This document shows positions 20,993-31,029 of a DNA stretch of 64,000 nt, piece after piece. The notes beneath the pieces were generated by a model. It did no database searches. It was given only the letters and a program-made list of their open reading frames with translations, and was not told where the DNA came from. Within the stretch, counting starts at the first letter, position 1, and every line of letters begins with the position of its first letter. A program made the translations under genes and the position numbers. The stretch comes from Dendrocalamus latiflorus (lineage: Eukaryota > Streptophyta > Magnoliopsida > Poales > Poaceae), in contig CM029626.1 in NCBI GenBank assembly GCA_017311315.1, forward strand, positions 25,717,432 to 25,781,431, read 5' to 3'.

Positions 20993-22465
20993 AGCGCGCG
21001 CGTCAACTTCGACTTGGGCGCCAGCTTCGCTGCCCACCCATTCGAAGGGTAGGGGACGGAGCGCGCGCGCCTACTTCAACTTGGGCGCCAGCTTCGTTGC
21101 CACCCGTTCGAAGGGTAGGGGACGGAGCGCGCGCGTCTACTTCGACTTGGGCGCCAGCTTCGTTGCCACCCGTTCGAAGGGTAGGGGACGGAGCGCGCGC
21201 GTCTACTTCGACTTGGGCGCCAGCTTCGCTGCCCACCCGTTCGAAGGATAGGGGACGGAGCACGCGCGCCTACTTCGACTTGGGCGCCAGCTTCGTTGCC
21301 ACCCGTTCGAAGGGTAGGGGACGGAGCGCGCGCGTCTACTTCGACTTGGGCGCCAGCTTCGCTACCCACCCGTTCGAAGGGTAGGGTACGGAGCGCGCGC
21401 GCCTACTTCGACTTGGGCGCCAGCTTCGTTGCCACCCGTTCGAAGGGTAGGGGACGGAGCGCGCGCGTCTACTTCGACTTGGGCGCCAGCTTCGTTGCCA
21501 CCCGTTCGAAGGGTAGGGGACGGAGCGCGCGCTTCTACTTCGACTTGGGCGCCAGCTTCGCTGCCCACCCGTTCGAAGGATAGGGGACGGAGCGCGCGCG
21601 CCTACTTCGACTTGGGCGCCAGCTTCGTTGCCACCCGTTCCAAGGGTAGGGGACGGAGCGCGTGCCTCTACTTCGACTTGGGCGCTAGCTTCGCTGCCCA
21701 CCCGTTCGAAGGGCAGGGGACGGAGCGCGCGCGCCTATTTCGACTTAGGCGCCAGCTTCGCTGCCCACCCGTTCGAAGGGTAGGGAACGGAGCGCACGCG
21801 CCTACTTCGACTTGGGCGCCAGCTTCGTTGCCACCCGTTCGAAGGGTAGGGGACGGAGCGCGCGCGTCTACTTCGACTTGGGCGCCAGCTTCGCTGCCAC
21901 CCGTTCGAAGGGTAGGGGACGGAGCGCGCGCGTCTACTTCGACTTGGGCGCCAGGTTCGGTGCCACCCGTTCGAAGGGTAGGGGACAGAGCGCGCGCGTC
22001 TACGTCGACTTGGGCGCCAGCTTCGCTGCCCACGCGTTCGAAGGGTAGGGGACGGAGCGCGCGCGCCTACTCCGACTTGGGCGCCAGCTTCATTGCCACC
22101 CGTTCGAAGGGTAGGGGACAGAGCGCGTGCGTCTACTCCGACTTGGGCGCCAGCTTCGCTGCCACCCGTTCGAATGGTAGGGGACGGAGCGCACGCGCCT
22201 ACTTCGACTTGGGCGCAAGCTTCGTTGCCACCCGTTCGAAGGGTAGGGGACGGAGCGCGCGCGTCTACTTCGACTTGGGCGCCAGCTTCGCTGCCACCCA
22301 TTCGAAGGGCAGGGGACGGAGCTCGCGCGTCTACTTCGACTTGGGCGCCAGCTTCGCTGCCCACCAGTTCGAAGGGCAGGGGACGGAGCGCGCGCGTCTA
22401 CTTCGACTTGGGCGCCAGCTTCGCTGCCACCCGTTCGAAGGTTAGGGGACGGAGCGCGTGCGCGC
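20993..22465 (+). repeat. 66-bp tandem array, about 22 copies, in the Tat element 3' region
   Basis: The period is 66-67 bp, for example TTCGAAGG at 21041, 21107, 21173 and 21240. Each unit contains GGGGACGGAGCGCGCGCG, then CTACTTCGACTTGGGCGCCA, then CACCCGTTCGAAGG. Because 66 is a multiple of three, long frames stay open on both strands and encode 22-residue repeats. These are by-products of the period, not genes. Each unit has an alternating GCGCGCG run and many CpG/CHG sites. Confidence 0.95.
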
Positions 22466-22625
22466 CTGCTTCGAATCAGGCGTCCGCCTCCGCTAACACC
22501 ATCCCAGACTTCGGGCTCCCCAACCACAAGCTTGGAGGCATTCACAGGCCGCAGGGGACGGAGGGGGCCAAAGGACTCGGCGACATGGCTTCGGCCCTGT
22601 GAAGCCCTTCACCATGAGAGGCTCC
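22466..22625. other. End of the Tat internal region; no clear polypurine tract
   Basis: The last bases before the 3' LTR read CCTTCACCATGAGAGGCTCC, which is not purine-rich. The nearest purine run is GGGGACGGAGGGGG, about 65 bp upstream. The true plus-strand primer site is unclear. Confidence 0.5.
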
Positions 22626-22869
22626 TATCGTAGGGGTGGCCCCCACCTAAACCCAGCAAGCCTGGTAGGAGATTATAAGGCCCAGAATAGGCCATGTGTA
22701 ATGACATAACTGCCCCCAGAGGGGATAACCAGATGTAAGGTTTATCTGTAAAAGCACTCCTCATGTGTATATATATATGGGTAAGCCATGGGGAGGACCC
22801 AGGCCATCACACTTATCTTCATCACTCTCCACTACCATCTCTCTCTCTGTTTGGTCTGTAGCCACAACA
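22626..22869 (+). repeat. 3' LTR of the Tat-lineage element (244 bp)
   Basis: It starts TATCGTAGGGG, with TA where the 5' LTR has TG, and ends GCCACAACA. It is about 98% identical to the 5' LTR by eye and is followed by GAAGT. Confidence 0.94.
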
Positions 22870-22874
22870 GAAGT
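22870..22874. repeat. Target-site duplication GAAGT, right copy
   Basis: This is the second copy of the 5-bp target. The satellite continues GAATGACCAGAAATCC directly after it. Confidence 0.95.
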
Positions 22875-24176
22875 GAATGACCAGAAATCCCCATACTTCG
22901 CATGAAAGGTCCCCTAGCTTCCAGAACACAATAGACGATACAAATCGAGCGATTAACCGAAAAACTGAGCTGATTGAGAAATCGTTAAAGACAAAAGGGG
23001 GGAAAATGTTGGTTACTCTTGGAGACAACAGAAAGATGCTTGGAACGCCAGCACGAAACACCCCACTCCTCTCCTTCTCCTCTTCGTTCCTCTCGCTCAT
23101 CGTCCCACCTCCTTCCTGTTTTTTTTCTCTTTTTAGGCAAATTTGCAGCCCTCACACGCATTCAAGATTCAAGGAAAGAAAAAGAAAATTCCATGAATCT
23201 GTTAAATACTTTTGAAAATGCCGAATCAACATCTAGGGCATCACAATTAGTTCTATTCATGCCTCGATTTCATATGTATCAAGTCTACAGTGCCCACTGC
23301 AACCTATTGTGGTGGAAAGTCTAACACCGACTTAGACGGATTTAATATGCCTAGAGAAATGAGCTACAACACATACGAAGTGAATTCAGTGGGTTGAGTG
23401 GCGCTCAGTTTCATTTCGTGCCGCAATTTCGTACACGTGGAGTCTGTAGAACCCGTTGTGGTGGAAAGTTTAACACTGACTCAGATGGATTTGAAATGCT
23501 TGCTGAAATGGGCAAGGGTGCGTATGAAGTCAATTCGCGATGTTTGGCACCCAGATTGATTTCATGCCTTGATTTCACATGCACGGGGTTTGCTGTACCC
23601 GTTGCAACCTGTTGCGGTGGAATGTTTAACACGGACTCAGACGGATTCGAAATGCTTGCCAAATGAGCTACTGTTCATATGATTCCGTTCAGGGTGTTTG
23701 GCACTCAGTTTTGTTTCATACCTCGATTTCATACGCATCAAGTCTATTATACCCGTTGGGTGGAAAGTATAACTCTGACTCGAACATAGCTGAAAAGCAT
23801 GCCGAAATGAGCTACAACGTATATGACATCGACTTCGGGTGTTTGGCGCTCAGCATTGTTTCGTGCCTGCAAACTGTTGTGGTGAAAAGTTTAACAGCGA
23901 GTCGGACGGATTCGAAACGCATGCCGAAGTGAGCTGGGGCATACGTGAAGTCTATTTGGGTTGTTGGCACTCGGTTTTGCTTTGTGCCTCTGTTCCAAAT
24001 GCGCTAAGTCTGTTGTCGCCGATGCAATCTGCTATGGTGGAAAGTTTTGCGCCGACTCGGACTCATTCAAAATGCAAGCCAAAATGAGTTAGGGTGCATA
24101 TGGAGTTTGTTCGTGGTGTTACCTCTTAATTTGTGTTCGTGTGTCGATTTTGTACGCGTCGACTCTATAGTACTAG
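22875..24176 (+). repeat. Satellite unit 6, right part
   Basis: 1302 bp. It resumes in the LTR-derived segment exactly where the left part stopped and contains monomers m3 (right half) to m9. Confidence 0.95.
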
Positions 24177-25741
24177 CAGCAGCAGTTGTCGTGGAAAGCT
24201 TTACGCGTACTCGGACGCATTCGTAATATGTGCCAAAATGAGCTAGGGCACAAATGAAGTTGGTTCGTGGTGTTGGCACACCGTTTCAATTCGTGCCTCG
24301 ATTTCATGCGTTTCGAGTCTATACTACACATTGCAACCTGTTGTGGTGGAGTGTTTTACACCGACTAAGGTGGATTCGAACTGCATGCCAAAATGAGCTA
24401 GGGCTCATACGAAGCCAATTCTTGTTGTTCGCACTCAGTTTCAACTCACGCCACAATTTCGTAACCATCTCGTCTTAGTACTCATTACAACCTGTTGTGG
24501 TGGAAAACTGACTCATGTGCCCATGAACAGAAACTGAATTCTAAAAGAGACCCCGCTGCGAAGCCGACTTCCAACCTCTGTGCCGCCCAAACCACTTTTC
24601 CAAAAATTATGAATGAAATGTAGAAGATAGTTGTCAAAGGTCTCTACAACTTTCATATTCATGGGTTCTACAGGAAAAATCATCTTCTTTACCTAATCTT
24701 TCAACCTCCACTGACTGCCCGAACACGGAACATAAGGCCGCACAGCTACATGGAAACGCTCATAACTCCTAAACCGTTCGTTGAAAATGAAGTGAATGAC
24801 CAGAAATCCCCATACTTCGCCTGAAAGGTCCCCTAGCTTGCAGAACACAATAGACGACACAAATCGAGCGATTAACCGAAAAACTGACCTGATTGAGAAA
24901 TCGTTAAAGACAAAAGGGGGGAAAATGTTGGTTAGTCTTGGTGACCACAGAAAGATGCTTGGAACACCAGCACGAAACACCCCACTCCTCTCCTTCAACT
25001 CCTCGTTCCTCTCGCTCATCGTACCACCTCCTTCCCTTTTTTTTCTCTTTTTAGGCAAATTTGCAGCCCTCACATGCATTCAAGATTCAAGGAAAGAAAA
25101 AGAAAATTCCATGAATCTGTTAAATACTTTTGAAAATCCAGAATCAATATCTAGGGCATCACAATTAGTTCTATTCATGCCTCGATTTCATATGTATCAA
25201 GTCTACAGTGCCCACTGCAACCTATTGTGGTGGAAAGTCTAACACCGACTCAGACGGATTTAATATGCCTAGAGAAATGAGCTACAACACATGCGAAGTG
25301 AATTCAGTGGGTTGAGTGGCGCTCAGTTTCATTTCGTGCCGCAATTTTGTACAAATGGAGTTTGTCGAACCCGTTGTGGTGGAAAGTTTAACACTGACTC
25401 GGATGGATTTGAAATGCTTGCTGAAATGGGCAAGGGTGCGTATGAAGTCAATTTGCGATGTTTGGCACCCAGATTCATTTCATGCCTTGATTTCACATGC
25501 ACGGGGTTTGCTGTACCCGTTGCAACCCGTTGCGGTGGAATGTTTAACACGGACTCAGACGGATTCGAAATGCTTGCCAAATGAGCTACTGTGCATATGA
25601 TTCCATTCAGGGTGTTTGGCACTCAGTTTTGTTTCATACCTCGATTTCATACGCATCAAGTCTATTATACCCGTTGGGTGGAAAGTATAACTCTGACTCG
25701 AACATAGCTGAAAAGCGTGCCGAAATGAGCTACAACGTATA
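24177..25741 (+). repeat. Satellite unit 7, left part (interrupted by the chromovirus-type element)
   Basis: 1565 bp. It ends in monomer m7 at GTATA, the target copy. It shares CACGGAACATAAGG with unit 5. With 33429-33781 it rebuilds a 1,918-bp unit. Confidence 0.95.
25737..25741. repeat. Target-site duplication GTATA, left copy
   Basis: GTATA lies directly before TGTAACACCCC and recurs at 33424-33428. Uninterrupted units have one GTATA at this place. Confidence 0.94.
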
Positions 25742-26360
25742 TGTAACACCCCAGCCAAACAATGACCGGGAATGCTACTAAACTAACAACATATTAAGGA
25801 GGAATCTATATTCACCTTACAAAATTTCGGCAGAACCTCCTTTATGTAATGAGTAAATCAAAGGTTTCAACATGCATAGACAAATGATCTGAATAATAGT
25901 AAACAATAAATATCCAATTCTAAACAACTGAATTATATTTGCCATCACAATCGTAACAACAATACTTAAATAAAGAACGTAAGCAATGTAAAAGTTCTAA
26001 ACCTTTATTACATTCTAAACGGGGTGATCTTTAATCAGTTACCACTTAAGCTATTCAACAAATAATGTTTAAGGTTCTTTATTTCTTCCAAGGTGAATGG
26101 ACCATGCAAGTACAACAAAGCTAATCCATCTTTATCCCCATGCATGCCGGTCTCATGAAGGTACCTAAAAAAACATCCAACAACAAGGGTGAGTCCAAAG
26201 ACTCAGCAAGTATAATAAATGGTAACAACAGCATATAAGTATGAAACCCATCAATTGCACTTCACAAATCCATTCACCAAATACATTACATACAAATGAT
26301 ATGCAACATGCTCAATATGCACAATATGCTCAAGGTGCTCTTTGTCTTTATCTTTGTCTT

Positions 26361-26553
26361 TTTGCATTTTACCGGTAATGCAAAGTGCGCATCCGTCGAT
26401 GCACACCCATGCCTATGCCATCTGGCACAGGGACCATTGCCCATACTCTGCAAGTATGGGGACCTAAGCCCATGCTCTTCAAGCATGGGGACCTTTAGCC
26501 CGTCATAAACATGACGGGGATCTCAAGAATTGCTTGGTCGTCACAGGACCAAG
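26361..26553. repeat. Cluster of consecutive hairpins in the left LTR
   Basis: Successive inverted repeats: TTTGCATT/AATGCAAA (26361-26384), TGCGCATC/GATGCACA with one mismatch (26386-26405), CCCATACT/AGTATGGG (26440-26460), CCCATGCT/AGCATGGG (26469-26489), CCCGTCAT/ATGACGGG (26499-26518) and CTTGGTC/GACCAAG (26533-26553). Loops are 4-8 bases. The right LTR has the same cluster at 31648-31840. Confidence 0.85.
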
Positions 26554-27044
26554 ACTTCAATAAGCCAACATGATGCATATGTATGAAATCTCAAATTAAT
26601 ACAACATGCATCTGCATCAACATTGCATATGAATAACATATTCATAGTACAAAAGCTCATATTCATAGACTTCATAACTTTCAAACATCCGTGATTAACA
26701 CATAACTCACAGCATTAGCAACCATGAACATTACCAATCATATCACCATAACAATCATGAACAACTCAAATTCTCATAGAATTTATCAAACTATACCATT
26801 CGATAATATCTATTATATCCATAAATATACTTGCCTTAACCACGAGAAAACGGGGAATGAGCAGAAGGTGCGGCTCCTGGAATCCGTCCTCCTCCTGAAC
26901 AATAATTATAATAATTGCTAAGGCAATAGTAACGAGTCTTTATATTAAACAAAAAATACCCCCAAACTAATCCAACATGTTTAACTTGACTCAAAACCCC
27001 AAATCTTTTCGGACACCCTGTCCCTCTCTACAGACATTCAACTT

Positions 27045-27478
27045 CAAAAATTCTTATCTAATGGTACAGAAGTCCGAACAGGGCGTTCTCAGATTTTCTG
27101 GAAATATAATTAAATTATCTAACTAAATATAGTTGGTGAGTCTCCCTGATTCGGCCAATTTCTACCCGCACCATCTAACTTTCTAGAACATCAATTCCGT
27201 AACGAGTTTTCTGGACAGCGCACTAAAATTGTCATAACTTTCACCCCGAGAGTCGGAATCAGGATTTCTTGATATTTCTGGAAATATAAGGAAAATATCT
27301 GAAACTTTCATAATATGGAGATCCTCTGATTCTCCTGATTTCTAATCGCCCAAACCCATCTACCGAAACCTGACAGGAATTTCCCCGATCTACAGGACAG
27401 TCCGACTAGAAAAATCATAACTTTTTCTACAGAGGTCCGAATGACGCGTTCTAGCACTTCATGGAAAGCTAAAGATGT
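27045..27478 (+). repeat. Three degenerate ~180-bp repeats in the left LTR
   Basis: Starts lie near 27050, 27233 and 27415. Each has a CATAACTTT-like box, then GTCCGAA or GTCGGAA, a G.GTTCT or GGATTTC box, and TTTCTGGAAATATAA or CATGGAAAGCTAA. Copies two and three match best. The right LTR counterpart is about 32332-32765. Confidence 0.7.
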
Positions 27479-27797
27479 CCTCTACAAATCTCTAGGAAAA
27501 GACCAGACCTGAATCCCCACGGATCTATATCAAAAAGACCGTCTATCAGAGGCTGTCCTGAGCAGATCCGAAAACCGACATTGATAACGAAATTAGAATT
27601 TACATCTACTAGGGGAAGAACATGGATTACCCTTGACGAACATTGAAGAATACCACGAACACCCCACGAATCTCTCCTCTCCTTCTTTTCCTCTTTGCCC
27701 CTTCTTCTTCCCTTCCTCCGAGTCCAATCGCCTAGCTGCGAATTATTCCTTTCCCCCAATCATTCGGCATCAATTGGAGGTCTTGATCACCGGCAAT

Positions 27798-27930
27798 GGA
27801 GGAGAGGGGAGGAGGATGCGCTGCTGGACGGCGCAAGGCAGAGGGGAGGGGCGCACAAGGGGAGGAGAGGGGGAGGCGCAATGGGGGGAGAGGGGGAGGG
27901 GCGGCTAGGGTTGGAGGGGGGAAGGTGGCG
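27798..27930 (+). other. G-rich tract in the left LTR
   Basis: About 130 bp of runs of three to six G separated by short A/C loops, with quadruplex-forming potential on the + strand. The same tract is at 33129-33261. It keeps several + frames open by chance; those frames look like no protein family. Confidence 0.7.
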
Positions 27931-28092
27931 CCCCCCTTTGCTGGCCGAAATCCCCACCTGGGCCAAGGCCCAGGCCCAGGTTGCCAGGGAAAATCAGAAA
28001 AACCCCCTCTAAACTTGATATTTTATTCTTCCCTTTAAGGTCCTTTACTCCGATTAAACGATTAACGGTCGAAACTCTTCCGGGATATTACA

Positions 28093-28106
28093 TTCTACCC
28101 CCCCTT
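28093..28106 (-). other. Polypurine tract of the chromovirus-type element
   Basis: On the - strand it reads AAGGGGGGGTAGAA and directly abuts the LTR start TGTAATATCC. This fixes the element's orientation as -. Confidence 0.88.
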
Positions 28107-28330
28107 AAACAGAATTCGACCCCGAATTCTACCCACGCTTACGCCAAGAAATATAATCACAGTTAAATCTTACTAACATTGCCACGTACCTGCTGTGAAT
28201 AACTCCGGATATTGCTCGCGCATGCGAGACTCCAATTCCCAAGTGGCCTCTCTCTCGGTCTGCTGCGACAAAAACACCTTGACGTACTGACACGTTACGC
28301 CTTACTACATTGTCCCATCCTTTCAAGAGT
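28093..28330 (-). pseudogene. Integrase C-terminus / chromodomain remnant
   Basis: On the - strand, around 28275-28185, one frame reads EATWELESRMREQYPELF. This is the characteristic end of chromovirus integrases, where a chromodomain-like tail steers insertion. Upstream, YVKVFLSQQTER fits the preceding integrase end. The frame stops at TWQC, and further residues LRGGRM overlap the polypurine tract. Everything more upstream is too decayed to assign. Confidence 0.8.
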
Positions 28331-31015
28331 CACTCGACGGACACGTCTCGAAGGCACGGTATTACCCGTGGGTCAACGGCTCAAACGAAACATCATGCTC
28401 CAGATTCCTCCAGTACTCCCTCGACACTAGGTCATACAAAACGATCTGAGCGCTACGCTAGGACTCAAGACGGTTCTAGCAATACGCTCTCTACCAAGTC
28501 TCTCCAACTTTCAGAAACCACCATTATACCTTGGGCCAACATTCCCTTGGGTACTAAACCACACAACCTGCCCAAACACACAAAACTCTTGATCCTTGTA
28601 TCAATCGATCTCTTCACTTTAACAATGAGCTCCTCTTTTAACCAGGGACGCACAACAGTTCCCGACTGAAAACAAAAGAGTCTTAATGCAACCAACTCAA
28701 AACCATCTTCCCTTCAGAAGAGCCCAATCCAAAGACAAAGACTCAACATGAAAACTTTTCCACCTTTCAAGTAGACAGTTTAGAAATAAATGCCACATAA
28801 GCCAAAAATGAAACCCCTCGAATAACCAGATTAACTTTTTTTTCTTAACTGGAAAGAACCCACTCAATATGTAATAGACATCCATCATAAACACAAAGCT
28901 CAAATAAAAACTAAGAGAATATCTCACTGAGCAAGATCACGCTCTTTTCCACCATCTTTCTTTTAAGAATTTAACTTTCTCTTAAACTATAGGATCCCAA
29001 ATCGTCGCATAACATTCTAACTCTTTTCTCTTAAATTAGCAACCTCATGGCCATGCTCAAGCTGAACACAAATTCCACACCTATGAAAAGAGACTCTTTC
29101 AATCCACAATAACATACCCTGATCAACTTCTCTAGCAGATGAATTACTTTGATAAATAATTCCCAACACACCACGATATAGCTTACAGCCACATTCACAT
29201 CACCTAAATCTGTTAAGGATGATCAACTTTAAATTCACCACCTTCATGCTCATTTACTGCTTCCCAAGGATTCTATCAAACATCACCATAACTCTTGGAA
29301 TCTAATCATGGAAAACCAAGATGCTAGCATAAAAAAATGCTAAGCCCACATTTCAACCTTTAAGACTCTTACAATGAATTTCTAGTATACTTGATAGGTA
29401 ACCCTCAGATTTAATGACTAAAATTTTCACACAACTCAACCATAACCTCGGTCACTCAGGTCAACACTTCTCACCAATCAAGTAACCGCCCAAGGCGATT
29501 CATTTCACCAATCTTAGACCTTCTCTAACCCACACCAATTCCAATCTAATGGTTATTGTAAACAGTTGACGATTATACCGTCATGGAAAGGATTTATGGT
29601 CATTTCTCTATTTGCGTTCCAACTAGCAACCATAAGACCATCAAGAAACCAAAAACATCCTTATCTCTTCCTTCCTACACAGTTAAATTAATCCATTGAG
29701 ATCAAGTAATCCAACCAGTTTAGTAAACTAAACAATTTTAAGGATCAACCTTCTCATCAAAGACATACTATTATCCTACCACTCCACCATCAGGTAACAT
29801 AAATCACCAATTACATTCCATCAGTTCATCTCTTAGTGATGCTCAAAACCATACTTCGATACGTAATAAATGCACCTAGCAATTACATATGATCAGTACT
29901 TATCCATAAAAGGTAACTCCAAGATTAATATCCACTATGACAATATTCTAACATCTTCTGGACTTATCCATCCCAAAGGGTTAGATTAATCCGTTGAGAC
30001 CCGCAGGTCCACTCTATCCGAGAAGCTTATCAAAATATATCACCTATAGTGATCAAACCAGTTTCGTCAACGTTCCCTACTTGTTATTAACTCTGTTGAT
30101 TCCACCTAAATATAGTCATACTCCCAGTCACAGCTCATCAATAACTACTAGAGAACATCCTCAACTTATTCAACTTTCCTTTCAAGGATCTTAGCTAAGA
30201 TCAATCATGCACACACTGCAACCCAATCTTGATAATCCATATCATATTCATTAAGTGCTTTGATTATAACCTCTCATCTTATCATGACAACCCATCGCCA
30301 AAGGGTTTAACATCTTCTTTCATAAAAGAGATCCATTAAGCTTCAACACTCAAAATACCCAAGAAAGATACAATGAGTAAAAGCCTCCACGAACTATAGG
30401 ACTTGCAGAAGGAAACTTTCATTAACCCAAAAACATCAAGCGAATAAATGGATCAAGATTTCCCATGAGGAAGACAAAACTCCAATATAAAGGTCAAACA
30501 TGACCACCAACCAAGTTCACCAATCGTAAGAATAACTCATCGGCTGGGAAAATAATGATTGCTTTACAGGACAAATTCAGCCCAATCAAAACACACTATC
30601 CTTTCTCAAAGCAACCGATCAACCGTAATGAACTAATAACCCAAGAGAAACTCATCGAGCCCAATTGGACTAGAGTTGACCAAATTCAAAGTCAAAGAAG
30701 AGGACAACTCTTCTAGAGATACTCACTATCAACGCCTATTCTAAGATATCCGAGGTAACCGCCTTCATACTCTCATACCGCTAACGGTGGTGTAACCTGG
30801 TACAGCCCAGGACCACAACCACGACCTCAACCTCTCAACATGGGTTATCCCCACACATAATATCTATAGTTTTATAATATAGATATAATATATCATTTCA
30901 AACCACAATCATCAATACAACATAACGGAAACGTAAATGCAATGCTTCACCCATTCCCATCCTACTGTGCACTGTGTGTCAATTTAATTATTCAATTACC
31001 ACGGACCTAAAGCCC
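28331..31015 (-). other. Non-coding internal region of the chromovirus-type element
   Basis: About 2.7 kb of AT-rich sequence. The longest open frames are about 76 codons, and I find no gag zinc knuckle, protease, RT or RNase H motif on either strand. It may be eroded coding DNA or unrelated filler. Confidence 0.7.
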
Positions 31016-31027
31016 GCTCTGATACCA
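31016..31027 (-). other. Primer-binding site for initiator tRNA-Met
   Basis: The - strand reads TGGTATCAGAGC two bases inside the 5' LTR. This is the standard plant iMet primer site. Confidence 0.93.
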
Positions 31028-31029
31028 AC

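Larger units (their letters stand above)
10204..22869 (+). mobile_element. Full-length Ty3/gypsy LTR retrotransposon, Tat lineage, + strand, coding region damaged
   Basis: The element is 12,666 bp with 243/244-bp LTRs and a 5-bp TSD. Its domain order is gag, aspartic protease, reverse transcriptase, RNase H, a second archaeal-type RNase H, then integrase. The double RNase H is the hallmark of the Tat lineage. After integrase there are ~6.6 kb with a 52-bp tandem array (16078-17400), an antisense intron-containing gene (20493-17533) and a 66-bp tandem array (20993-22465). Composition is strikingly GC-rich beside the satellite. The LTRs differ at about five places, which suggests fairly recent insertion. 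The polyprotein has at least two frameshifts and one nonsense codon, so this copy is not autonomous now. Confidence 0.95.
25742..28092 (-). repeat. 3' LTR of the chromovirus-type element (left copy, 2,351 bp)
   Basis: On + it starts TGTAACACCCCAGCC and ends GGGATATTACA, so on the element's own strand it runs TGTAATATCCC...GGGGTGTTACA. It carries a hairpin cluster (26361-26553), three degenerate ~180-bp repeats (27045-27478) and a G-rich tract (27798-27930). Confidence 0.93.

Noticed and set aside
20743..22602. Long frames of 22-residue repeats on both strands
   Set aside because: They arise from the 66-bp period being divisible by three. Low complexity, with no start context or family similarity.
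27633..28038. Gly/Arg-rich frames of 80-105 codons in the left LTR (and again at 32964-33369)
   Set aside because: They reflect the G-rich tract. No conserved coding pattern distinguishes one frame.
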